A DNA stretch of 64,000 nt from Acorus gramineus (taxonomy: Eukaryota > Streptophyta > Magnoliopsida > Acorales > Acoraceae): contig CM060851.1 of assembly GCA_030737835.1 (NCBI GenBank), forward strand, positions 9,977,611-10,041,610, in the 5' to 3' direction. Within the stretch, counting starts at the first letter, position 1; each line of letters starts with the position of its first letter. The notes beneath the pieces were generated by a model, which saw nothing but the letters and a program-made list of their open reading frames with translations, was not told where the DNA came from and ran no database searches. Below are positions 45,047-56,027 of the stretch, in pieces. The translations under genes and the position numbers were made by a program.

Positions 45047-45881
45047 TTTTTTGGAAGATAAATAAAATTGTATTGCTATAGACAAAATTTACATCTTGCA
45101 CGTGAAGATTTACAAAAAATCTCCTTTTCCAGGAGGTTTAGGAATGACAGTGGGAGGGAAACACAGATCAAACTGTGTTGCATCCCCATCGAAATTCTAG
45201 TTCTTTTTTGAGGGAGGTACACATGGGAAAAGCGAAATGACTAAAATGTCATCTATATCGTTCATTCAACATGCCCTCTGCATCATTTTGTATGGCCTTG
45301 GTGAGTTCAGGGCATAACCCATCCACCATGAGACACCGCTCTCCATCAGTAGTGTGCCAAGCTGCAAGCAGATCAGTGGGATGGTTAGCTTCTCGCCATA
45401 TATGGGATGCTTTCCAATCAGCAGGATGGTTAGCTTCTCGCCATCAAGGTTTGAATCACCATTCATGGTGGTTTTCCTCTTCCCTTCACCCAAGAGATAG
45501 CTGTTCAGGAGTTTCCCTCTATCCAAAGTTTGAAGGCATCATATTGCATAGCAAGATTTAGCCCGTCATGAATACCTTTTAATTCAAGTATGTTGATGGA
45601 TGATGGAGGAGACTGCGCTTCTATACCCTGTATGAACCGTCCTTCAAAAATGCGGAGAATGGCTCCATATCCTGCCTTGTCTTGAAAGAGAGCCCCGTCA
45701 AAGTTTGATTTCAGCCAACCGCGGTCTTGAGGGGGCCATTGGACCGACTGTTTGGTGGATTGTTTTTGAGTTATAAGGACTCCCCAATCCCGTGAAAGCT
45801 GCACCATGCTTGGAGTCAAATCCTCTGTAAGGGTCTTGCTGTGAGAGTGAGACGGACATTTTCCATTACACCAGGCTTGGA
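45047..45881 (-). mobile_element. 5'-truncated LINE tail with RNase H-like domain
   Basis: The 16-bp duplication gttatacccacttatt lies at 45031-45046 and 45882-45897. The left end starts with a T run (poly-A of a minus-strand insertion). The minus-strand frame 45819-45505 reads the plant RNase H-like domain seen at the end of some LINE proteins: WPPQDRGWLKSNFDGALF, ILELKGIHDGLNLAM, and LWIEGNS where the family usually has EGDS. The last catalytic Asp is therefore changed. Several stops follow. Inactive. Confidence 0.8.
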
Positions 45882-45897
45882 GTTATACCCACTTATT

Positions 45898-46204
45898 ATT
45901 TGCAAATAAACATGTTTTCCATCTTATACCCTACCTATTCCATCTTATTTTGGGATGCACTTCATATGAACTAGCGTCTCTTGGTTTTGATTTGCTTCAG
46001 ATCATCCAAGATGATAAAATGGCAAAATCACTTTGAGGTACTAAACTGCCCTGTTTGGTCTTCCCTGCATAGCCCATTGGTTCAAGTAGTATTTACTGCT
46101 CTGATGAAAATTCTTTTTGTAGACTGGTGGTCGGTTTTATTTCTGGCCATTCTATCCACTCTCTTTTTATTATCTCTTTTTGAATACTCCATTAAGAGTT
46201 GAAC
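45898..46204. other. Spacer, nothing recognised
   Basis: No supported gene. It lies between the LINE tail and the repeated 3' flank of minus-family copy 4. Confidence 0.45.
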
Positions 46205-46860
46205 CATTTTGTACATTTTAAAAGTTACAACAATACAAATTTACCAAACAAAAGAAAAAAAGATGAATCACAAGATTCACAACAAAACAAGCTTCTTGAT
46301 CGATCTTCAAGCAAACAGGAGTACAATAGAAACGTTTCATCAAGAAAACTTGTAGAAACACTTCAATTTTTTTTACAATAAGTTCGCTGTAACTCTTCAT
46401 TTTTGAAAAAAAAAAGGATGAATCACAACAACACCAACTTCTTGATCGATTCCTCCCATCAAGCAAACAAGAGTACAGTAGAAATCTTGGATTCCTCCCA
46501 TCAAGAAAAATTGTAGAAACAGTTCAGTTTTTTTCTGATAAGTTTGCAGCAACTCTTCATTTCAAAAAAGAACAAAAAAAGCAGAGGCGGGAAAAATCAC
46601 CCACATAAAGAAAGCAAAATATCTTGGTTAACCCTTGTCACTATTGAAGCCTGATTTCTTACTGATTAAGATTCAAGAAGCATGATGAATCACAATAAAG
46701 CCTGATTCTTAATAGAATCATGAAACTAACAAGAGTAGAGTGAAAATATTGGATTCATCCATTCAAGAAAACTTATACTAGCACTTATACTGAAAAATAA
46801 GAAACAAATCATCATAGAAGCCTCCTTTGTGACAAGCCCTTCCCTTCCTCCAATTCTTTC
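46205..46860 (-). repeat. Triplicated 3' flank of minus-family copy 4
   Basis: The phrase 'gatgaatcacaa' with neighbours (cttcttgatcgat, aacaagagta, tagaaatcttggattcctcc) occurs near 46262, 46420 and 46684. Each resembles the single 3' flank after the other copies. Tandem duplication of an untranslated region is the simplest reading. Confidence 0.65.
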
Positions 46861-46863
46861 ATC

Positions 46864-47166
46864 TCAATTGATATCTGCCTCTCCATCCTGCTCTGTGTCC
46901 AACCCAAACTTCAGTACAAGAAACAACCACTCTCCGCTCCTGGCCACCTTCAAAGAGATTCTTGATGGCACAACGATGTTATCATGATCACGAAGAACAA
47001 GGAGCGTGATTTGTAATTCAAAGTAGTTCAGAGTTATGTCTACAAGCAGAGAAGAAGAACAATCAAGCTTATTGGATTGGCAAGTTTGTTTTGTTCTGAT
47101 CTGATGGAGAGGAAGACTGAGGCTAGAGTTGGACTCTATATCCTTAAGACAATATTTGCCCCTCAC
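46864..47166 (-). pseudogene. Minus-family copy 4, C-terminal part
   Basis: The minus frame reads DITLNYFELQITLLVLRD, then ARSGEWLFLVLKFG, and stops after EADIN. In the next frame the family tail IEMKELEEGKGLSQRR follows. The acidic N-terminal part is not found upstream; the first codons (MRGKYCLKDIESNSS) do not match the other copies. Probably a decayed copy. Confidence 0.45.
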
Positions 47167-49109
47167 TGATGCTCACGGTTCTGGCAACAGTCACCTAGGA
47201 TACAACGGTCGAACTTCTTACGGTAGCAGCACTTCAAATCGAAGGGACAACGAACTAATAACTCTGTTTACACTTGTTAGATATTCAAAAGAACATATTT
47301 TAATGTGCTTTTAAGAGTTGTTTTGTAACATTTCCCTATGTAATCATTCATTTATACATGCATATTAGGGAAGTTTCTATTCTTTATATTCAAAGCATAT
47401 TATGCACAGATTGACAATATTTATACATTTAATATGCATTATCATATTTTTCATATGTAGCCATATTTTAAAATTCAGAAATCTAATTTTGGCAGTATTT
47501 AAATTTGGCAGGATCTAAATTTGGCAGGTTATAAATTGGAGAAGGAATTAGCATTCAAAGCTTCATCAAAACTTCTAAATTTGATTCACCAAATCAATGA
47601 AAGCTTCAATCAAATCATCTTTAACATCTCCAACAAATCAACAAGATCTCCAATAGATTTTGCAATTATACCTCCAACATATTTTGCAAATCAGCATTAA
47701 CAACTCAAGCAAATCAGCATTTACAACTAATTCAACTCTCAAAACCCCTATAAAAAGGGTAATGCAGAGAGAGAGGAAAAAATCTCTTCATTCAGCCAAG
47801 AAGGAATTTATTTCCAGTTTTTGTTCTTTCTTTTCTGTTTTGAGTTTTTGTTTTTTTTTTATTTCTTTGGTATTAGAGACAGATTCTCTTGTGTCTTCAA
47901 TAAAAGTGCATCGTTATTTTATTTTTGTGGAATATTTTTATTTTTGTCATAAAATTTCATCAATCATGGTAGGCTAGAAAATCCTTCCATCAAGGAGAGG
48001 ATTTCACCCCATGAGTTTGAGTGATTGATTTTTTTCTTTGTGCATTGATGTTTTCTGATTTGTTCTTTATGTTTATATAGTTTCTTCAACTCAGATTTCT
48101 TTTGATTATGGGTATTTTTAGATCTTCTGTTTTCTACTTAGATGGGATAAAGTTGATGCTTTATAAACCCTATTTTTAAATTAAGTAAAATGAACTGCTT
48201 TTAAAATATTCTGTTTTCATTAAATGCAAAAGAAAAAATTATCATGATACTCGTGGGGTGAATTTCTGTTTACACTCTCTCTTTTACTAATTGGAATGCT
48301 CTAGAGACCTGAATGTGAACACTAAGGGACTGAATGCCTACTATAGTAAATGATTGGATTCCTCAAAATTTAGAAACTATGTGGTATTTATAGAGGAAAC
48401 TATTAGTTGAAGATGCTCTTGGTGGAGTCTATTCCTCTGTTCAGTTTTTACTGAAACAGAGTCTAAGGCACCCTTCATGGAAACAACCAACGGTCAGATC
48501 ATAATCGTTGATCTGATGGCCCATATTACATCTGTGGTTTCCTCCAATGGACGGTCCAGATTGTATATGATCAAAATGATCTCCACCGTCCGATTTGACA
48601 AAAATTGGAAAAAGAAAAAGCTCTAACTCCTAGTGATGATTTGATAAGTCCAAAAAGAAAAGTGCCAAGTGCACTTCTAATATACCCAATACAACCCTGC
48701 ATGCAAATATCCACCATAGGGTATCCACTAAAAGCAATTCACTAGAGTACAAAGACCCTATCTTGTGAAACCTCAATACATTTTCTCAACAACCGATATG
48801 GGACTATAACTTTTTCTTCCCCAACCATCAACCACTTTCACCATGTTATTGGGAGAATTTTGGATCTAATTTTCTCATTCAGCCGAAAATGGTTTTGAGA
48901 ATATAAATATACTATGTTCATCTCCTTGACGAGAGGAACCCATTAATCCAATGGATTTAACTAGTGGAACCCAAACTCATTTAAATCCAACGGCTTGGTC
49001 AAAACCCAAGATTTCAACACGATCGCCCTGATAAAATGTGATGCAAAATCACTTCATATGTTTTTGGGTTTCACTAGGTTTGAAAGAGTCTTCCACAATT
49101 TTTGGGATT
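47167..49109. other. Non-coding DNA with an LTR-like promoter/poly(A) arrangement
   Basis: tataaaaaggg (about 47749-47759) is followed some 150 bp later by aataaa (47899). The sequence between looks like a transcribed leader. This spacing is usual for retroelement LTRs, but I found no inverted TG...CA borders or second copy. 48000-49109 shows no gene. Confidence 0.3.
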
Positions 49110-49384
49110 TGTTATTAGTGGACGTGTTGTTTTTTAATGTGGTTAGTGATGTGTCAGATGTTTGTTATTGTTAGTGGGTTTCCAGATGTTTGTTATTCTT
49201 AGTGGGTAGTTATTAGAGAGTGAGTCACTTCTAGTGTTTTGTAATGCCTATAAAAGGGCTATCTATCTTTCCTTATCAAGTAGTGAAGCAATCTTTCTTT
49301 CCTAAATTAATTTGTGCTTGCTCTGTTTTTTCTGCCAGTTTGTTGAAGCAAACAATTGCTAGTGCTCATCTTCTTTTTCCAACA
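49110..49384 (+). mobile_element. 5' LTR of copia element
   Basis: Begins TGTTATTAGTGGACG and ends ...CCAACA just before the primer-binding site. It has a TATA box (tataaaagg, about 49251) and several tgtttgttatt repeats. The left border is set by the TG and the expected length (275 bp); it could be a few bases off. No 3' LTR was found. Confidence 0.65.
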
Positions 49385-49387
49385 TTT

Positions 49388-49400
49388 TGGTATCAGAGCC
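49388..49400 (+). other. Primer-binding site (initiator Met tRNA type)
   Basis: tggtatcagagcc, complementary to the 3' end of plant initiator Met tRNA, lies three bases after the LTR. Standard for copia elements. Confidence 0.85.
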
Positions 49401-49558
49401 CAGGTCTGATCAGTGTTGGGCGTACTCACCAATTGGGGATGCTTATTGCTGAAGCGTAGAGCCTTCAAGGAACCAAACGTGAAGGGATGACAGGAGGTAT
49501 TCACTTCGCATAGAAACTATTCGATAAAAGTTTTGTGTGAGTTTTCAAATCTATTGGT

Positions 49559-52500
49559 ATGAATACTCTCAACCTTTCTCAGTCATTGGTTCCTATATTT
49601 AATGGTGATGACTATGAGTTTTGGAGCATTAAGAGGAAGACATATTTTATTTCTCAAGATCTTTGGGATCTAGTTGAAAATGGGTATGCAGAAATTGAAA
49701 GTTCGAAGGCATCATAGAAGAGTACTAGTGAATTGAATGAGCTTGAAAGAAAGATGCAAAAGCCTTGCTTGTTCTCCAACAAGCAGTGCATGAATCCATC
49801 TTTACCCGAATTGCAAATGCTACAAAGTCGAAGGAAGCATGGACCATATTGAAGCAAGAGTTCCATGGTGATTGCAAGGTAACAATAGTGAAACTTCAAA
49901 CCTTGAGAAGAGAATTTGAAACTCTTTTCATGAAAAATTTAGAATCTGTGCAAGAGTTCTTCTCTAGAGTTTCCATTATTATAACTCATGAAAAATTCAG
50001 ATCAAAAGGTTGTTGAAAAGGTGTTGAGGAGTCTTCCTTCCAAGTTTGATCATGTGGTCACTGCAATAGAGGAGTCTAAAGATATGTCTGTTTACTCACT
50101 TAATGAATTAATGGGCTCTCTTTTAGCTCATGAACAACGAATAAACAGGTCTGAAGAGAAGAAGGTTGAAAGTGCATTTGAATCAAGAGTGGACAGTCCA
50201 AGCAAGGGCAAATATGTTGAAGGTACATCTAACCAAAAGAATGCAGGAAGAGGCTATGGACATGGCGGCTATCGAGGCCGTGGTAGAGGAAGAGGATGGT
50301 CTAATATGCATCATCAGCATAAAGAAGGTAATATACAGTCAAATTACAAGGGGAAGCAATGCAGTTTTTACAAGAAATATGGGCATTTTGAAATAATTTG
50401 CTGGGAAAAAGCAAAACAGCAAGCAAATTTTGTTGAAGAAAAAGAAGGGGAAGGTAACTTGTTTCTTACTTATCTTAATCCTAAAGAAAGTAAGACTGAT
50501 GTATGGTTCATAGATAGTGGTTGCAGTAACCATATGTCAGGGATTAGAGAACTCTTCTGCAGTTTGGATGAATCCATCAAGTTACAAATTCGGCTTGGGG
50601 ACAACAAGCAAGTTCAAATTGAAGGAAATGGAACTATTGCCACAAAGATTGGATTAGGTACCAAAAAATTAATTCATGAGGTTTATTATATAACTGGTCT
50701 AGCTCATAACTTGCTAAGTGTTGGGCAATTAATTCAAAGAGGGTATTCTGTTATGTTTCATCATGAAATGTGTGAAATTAGAAGCCAAAATCCTGCTATG
50801 CCTCTTGCTAAGATTCAGATGACATAAAACAAAATGTTTCCTCTTAAGCTTTCGTCTCTTCATGATTGTGCACTGTTTGCTAATGTTGAAAATGATTCAT
50901 GTCTTTGGCATTTGGGTTATTGACACTTGCATTTTAATGGGTTGAAATTGTTAAGTCAGAGAAAGATGGTGTTTGGTTTGCCTTCTATTGTTTGTACTGA
51001 TGGTGTTTGTGAAGGTTGCATTTATGGAAAGCAATATCGTTTGCCATTTTCAGTGGGAAAAGAAGCTTGGAGAGCCAAAATGTCTCTAGAACTGGTTCAT
51101 GCAGATATTTGTGGCCCAACTAATACGTTATCTTTGAATAACAGTAGATATTTTCTATTATTCACTGATGATTTCACTTGCATGAGTTGGGTTTATTTTC
51201 TTGCTTACAAATCAAAGGCGTTTGAAAATTTTCAAGAATTTAAGGCTTTTACATAAAAAGAAAGTGGACATGTTAAAAAAATTCTTTGAACTGATAGAGG
51301 GGGAGATTTTTGTGTAATGATTGTAGCTCTTTTTGCAAGCAAAATGGTATTCACAGGCAGTTGACAGTAAGAAGGAGTCCTGAGCAGAACGGAATTGCGG
51401 AAAGGAAAAACAACACCGTCATGGAAATGGCTAGAAGCATGTTGAATGAAAAGCGACTTCCTAATCAGTTTTGGGCAGAAGCTGTAGAAACATCAGTCTA
51501 TCTCCTAAACAGATCACCAACAAAGGTGGTGCGTAACATGATTCCTTATGAAGCATGGTGGAAAAGAAGGCCTCATGTGAGTACTTTGAAATTTTTTTGT
51601 TGCATTGCTTATTCTTTGATTGATTCTAATGATCATACTAAACTGGATAAAAAAGTGAAAAATGTATTTTTGTTGGGTATAGTGGTGAAATAAAGGGTTA
51701 TCGATTGTATAATCCTGAAACAAAAAAACTAATTATTTGTTGAGATGTAATGTTCGATGAAAATAGTTTTTGGGATTGGAAAGGAGGAAAAGAACAGAAT
51801 ATACCCTTTGCAGAAGATGAAAAACCAATACAACAAGAGCAAAGGATGGTGTCACCTAAGACTTCTCCATCACCAAGTCCTTCAAGGAGGTCATCTCCAA
51901 GGGACCATAGTAGTCTAGGCAGCAGCAGCATTGATGCTACTCTTGATTCTGATACTCCTCCAAGGAAAGTACGATCTTTGAAAGAGGTTTATGAATCTTG
52001 CACGTATGCTCTTATGGTTGTAGAACCTTTGAGTTATGTTGAGGCACAAGGAAAAGAAGAATGGGAGAATGCTATGAAAGAGGAGATACATGCTATTGAA
52101 AAAAATAGTACATGGGAGCTAGTGGACTTACCACCTAACAAAAATCCTATTGGTGTGAAATGGGTCTACAAGGTGAAACACAATGCAGATGGAACTGTGC
52201 AAAAATTCAAGGCAAGACTCTTTGCTAAGGGATATGCACAAAAACATGGTATTGATTTTTTTGATACCTTTTCTCCAGTTGCTAGACTTGAAACAGTTAG
52301 AATTATTTTGGCATTAGCAGCTCAAATGAAATGGGATGTGTTTTAGTTTGATGTTAAATCTGCCTTTTTGAATGGTTGTTTGGAAGAAGTGTATGTTGAA
52401 CAACCACAGGGTTTCATCATTGAAGGGGAAGAGGATAAAGTGTATAAACTGAAGAAGGCACTTTATGGACTCAAGCAAGCCCCAAGAGCATGGTATAGCA

Positions 52501-52898
52501 GGCTGGACTCCTATTTTCATAAGAATGGCTTCTGTTGAAGTAAAAGTGAGCCCACTTTGCATGTGAAGGAAGGTGATGATGGTATTCTCATTGTTTGTGT
52601 TTATGTGGATGATGTTATATACTGTGGCTCTTCTAATATTCTCATCAAAGAATTTAAAGAGAATATGATGCATGAATTTGATATGTCAGATTTGGGGTTG
52701 CTATATTATTTCCTTGGTCTTCAAATTATGCAAACCAATGATGGCATTTTTATTTCTCAAGAGAAGTATGCATCAGATTTGCTCAAAAAATAAAATATGT
52801 TGAATAGCAAGTCCTGTGCTACACCAATGAACACAAGTGACAAGTTGTCTATGAAAGATGGGACTCCAAAGGCAGGTGAAAGGTTCTTCAGAGGCTAA
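49559..52898 (+). pseudogene. Decayed copia gag-pol, truncated in reverse transcriptase
   Basis: Gag starts at 49559 (MNTLNLSQSLVPIFNGDDYE) and has an early stop (about 49717) and frameshift. It continues with a UBN2-type gag domain (KEAWTILKQEFHG), a zinc knuckle whose second Cys is Tyr (CSFYKKYGHFEIIC), protease (WFIDSGCSNHMSG), a pre-integrase zinc region, integrase (LVHADICGP; TDRGGDF; PEQNGIAERKN, all three acidic residues kept) and a linker. Reverse transcriptase follows ([39 protein letters not shown], active site intact). Stops at 51254, 51287, 51741 and 52344, plus others, and several frameshifts break it. It ends near 52898 before RNase H; the 3' LTR is missing. Confidence 0.92.
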
Positions 52899-54139
52899 AT
52901 ACACTAGCTAAATTGAGAGATGAACCATTTAATAATCAATAATAACATATTAACAACATTCATGGTAAAATTAACCCAGAAGTCCTCATATACTACTCCA
53001 AAACCAAATCTCTTATAAAAGAATGTATTTCTTCTTTTTCAAAAAACAATCGCCCCATTAAATAAATAAAACAGCATGACGAAGTTAAAACAGTTTAAAT
53101 AAATTTTATTACATATGTAATAGTTCTCGCATGTATACGATGTGCAAAAATTAAATTTGATAAATAATATGATATGTTAATGAATCCCTAAAAAAAACAC
53201 ACGGACGAATAATTAAAATAATCTGATGGTCAAAATCCCTTTAATTCCAATGTATTCTTTTTAATATAACCACATTCTTTAACAAATTAATTAAAATTAA
53301 TTTAAAAAGAAACTAGATATTCTAATGGGCAATTTTTGTAAATAACTGTGAAAATTTTTTAATTTTATTTTTAATCCTCCCTGTTTTTATTTATATATTC
53401 TAACCTTGGACCTTATTAGGGATGACTGATTTTTTTTTTATTTTATTTATAAAGATGTGTTATATATAACACATCCCCTTTATTAAAACAACAAGCCCAG
53501 TAGCCCACAGATATTGAGATAACATGTGTCAATTGAAAAATATGTTTTTTTAGTGGAGGCGTTTTATATAACGTGCCTCCACTGTTTATCGGTATAAAAG
53601 ACACCCCAACCCAAAAAACTTCTCTCTCTCACACTGGTTCCCTCCCTCACAGCCGAACCATACCCGGCCCTGGGTGTAGGCCCAGTGGCGGCTGCCTAAA
53701 GCCCTACCCAGGGAAGGGCCTTCTAATCAACCTGGTATTACTTCAAACTATTGATTCAAGAAACCTTAAATCAATGGAAAAGCTGTCACCTTTGGACTTC
53801 GGAGACTGAAATCGATGAACACCTGATTGAAAATTAGCGAATTTGGAGCCAAAGATCAACAAAAAGACAATAAAAAAAATACAATAAAAACGCAGCAGCA
53901 GCAACAACAACATAAAGAACACAAAACAGGATCTAAACAAAACAGCAAAACCAAAAACAGAGGAGAACCGCGCGAGATTCAAACACCGGATGAGAATTGC
54001 CACAACCATTGATGAGAATTTGGGAGAGGTAGTGGACCGGATTGGGAACAACGGGGACGTCCACTTTATTAAGGCCCATGGGCCTTTATTAGGCTAGGGA
54101 GCACGGTCCACTGTTTCGTAGAAATATTAATATCTATTA
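52899..54139. other. AT-rich DNA, then a leader-like region; no supported gene
   Basis: 53040-53063 contains a 24-bp word also found at 57858-57881 inside the solo LTR. 53560-53600 has a small palindrome (gtggaggcgttttatataac / cgtgcctccac). Near 53594 is tataaaag, followed by a CT-rich leader-like stretch (53620-53645). No convincing protein follows. Possibly remnants of LTR or CACTA elements. Confidence 0.35.
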
Positions 54140-54420
54140 TTTCATGATAAGGTTACATCAAGCCCCATTTTCAACCTCAATTTCCATTTATATGTATTTT
54201 GAATTTTTTAAAAATAGTATACCTCATCTAATGAGGTAAATGCTTTTATAAAAAATGAAACATATACTCCAATGAATTGCATGGATCCATTTATAGAAAA
54301 TGTAAAAACAAATTCGAAGCATATGTCTTGTTAATTTGAGCATATGTGTCATTAATTTTCTATCGACCCATATAAGGTTGGAATTGGGGCTGAAAACGGA
54401 TCTGGGTGTAACAACGCTCT
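54140..54420 (+). mobile_element. Family A copy, best preserved right half
   Basis: Starts tgataaggttacatcaagcc and ends ggatctgggtgtaacaacgc, with all family words in order (gaattttttaaaaatagtat, catctaatgaggtaaa, aatgaattgcatggatcc, gaagcatatgtcttgttaat). It serves as the uninterrupted reference for the copy split by the solo LTR. Confidence 0.65.
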
Positions 54421-55459
54421 TTATTATAAGGTACTTAGCTCCTTTTTGAATCTTAGTTTTTACTATTTTTTTTCTTTTTATTAGATATATATTTTTTATA
54501 ATTATATTCACATATTCTTGTTAGTTGGAGATGAAATTTAAAAGTTTAGACGTGAAAATCTTATTTTAGGAGATGTCAAATTGAAAATCCCTTTTTTTTT
54601 TATTTATTCATTATTTATTGATTTAATTTTCGCATGTAAAATAAGTATAAAATATGTCAAATTATTTTATTTTTATGCTTTTATTATATGAATATCACAA
54701 CAATCTATTGAGTCATATTTAAATAAGATTTTTTTTATAATAGGGTCTAATTTAAAAAGTTTGCTTAAGGCCCCACTCAATTTTTTTGATAGCAGGGTCA
54801 ACCCTGAACTGAACCCTATTCTCCATCACTCTAATCACCTGATCCAGGGTCATTAAAGGGTTTTGAAGCTCTTCCAATTCAAAATGTACACATTCAAACT
54901 CCAAAATCAAATTATTTTGCATGCCATTGTCATCCCTTGTATTTTTTTTTTAAATTGACGACAAGAAAAAGTTGCATTTGCTACGAGTTATTCGTGCCTA
55001 AAAAAGCTGTCGCAAATAGTGGTTAATAAATGGTCGTTAAAACATTTTTTTGCAGTAGGTACTCTTGGATCATTGCAAACATTGTATGTAACGATGTACA
55101 TAGAATAGTCCATGTAAACCTGGTCAACTTATAATCACGAACAAGCATTTCAAACATTATTTGAAACTGATATATCAAACATTTATATCTGTTGTTTAAA
55201 TCATCACCACCTAAAAAATATACTGACCAATCTGTATAAGTGGAGCATAAGAAGAACATAATAGAGAAAATATAACAATGTACAAGAGGAGCACAACATG
55301 TACAAGAGCAAACAGTGAATTTTAGAATTACATCTACGGTTTAAATCACCACCACGAATTTAATTATCTTTTGTTTAAATCACCACCATGGATTTGCAAA
55401 ATTATCACTGAGTAATATTTACATATTGTGTTTATAACTTTCACACTCTTTTTGAAACT
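54421..55459. other. AT-rich spacer, nothing recognised
   Basis: Only short chance frames. A possible CACTA-like subterminal phrase (cgttaaaacatttttttgcagtag near 55035) is not convincing. Confidence 0.4.
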
Positions 55460-55720
55460 CATTATCTGAGCATCACTCTCTTTCGCCCTATGATCAGGGC
55501 AACATCTTCTGCTGTCAATGTGATCAACTTCCCACTCTCCATTAAGATTTTAGCTACTAACGATGATGTCGACCAACTCTGCTTGAAACTGCAGAAATGC
55601 TCGCTAAGATATTGAATAGAGTCTTCTTGAGCAACCTCTACTGGCAGTCTCTGATTGTCATCCCATCCATCGCGCTTGTGTAGTAGATTGGGAAGTATCT
55701 ATGTTGCACCAGCTTAGATT
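55460..55720 (-). pseudogene. Coding-like fragment, perhaps transposon-associated
   Basis: The minus strand from about 55695 reads LPNLLHKRDGWDDNQRLPVE, then EDSIQYLSEHFCSFKQSW and LITLTAEDVALIIGRKR, then stops. The last segment recalls the 'ITPEDVANILGLP'-type phrase of plant transposon-associated proteins, but that match is weak. There is no start codon. Confidence 0.3.
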
Positions 55721-55739
55721 TGGGGAGGAAGGGTTTCAT

Positions 55740-56022
55740 AGTCCCTGTTAGATTGTACAAAAATCGATTAACAGTGTACAAGGCATTTTAACAGTGTACA
55801 CAAAAAGGTTAAGAGTGTACTTAATCAATTTAACAGTGCTCAAAGGGTTTGCTTCGTTATTAATTTGCTTCGCTAATTTGACATGTCCTCTTTCGCCATT
55901 CAATTAAATTAATGTAACCCCTTTTACAATCATACTATACACAAAATACTAATTTAATGGTGTACATACACTATTTAATGGTGTACACGGATTTCTAATC
56001 AATATTACACCTTTTATAATCA
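55740..56022 (+). repeat. Short dispersed 'taacagtgtac' repeats
   Basis: At least six variants of taacagtgtac / taatggtgtac occur at irregular 25-60 bp spacing between 55765 and 55990. They are spaced rather than tandem. No gene. Confidence 0.55.
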
Positions 56023-56027
56023 CAATT

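Noticed and set aside
49388..49400. A tRNA gene at tggtatcagagcc.
   Set aside because: It is only the primer-binding complement of a tRNA end, with no tRNA body around it.
50339..50533. Minus-strand frames across the copia element.
   Set aside because: They are antisense shadows of gag-pol; the sense strand gives clear family motifs.
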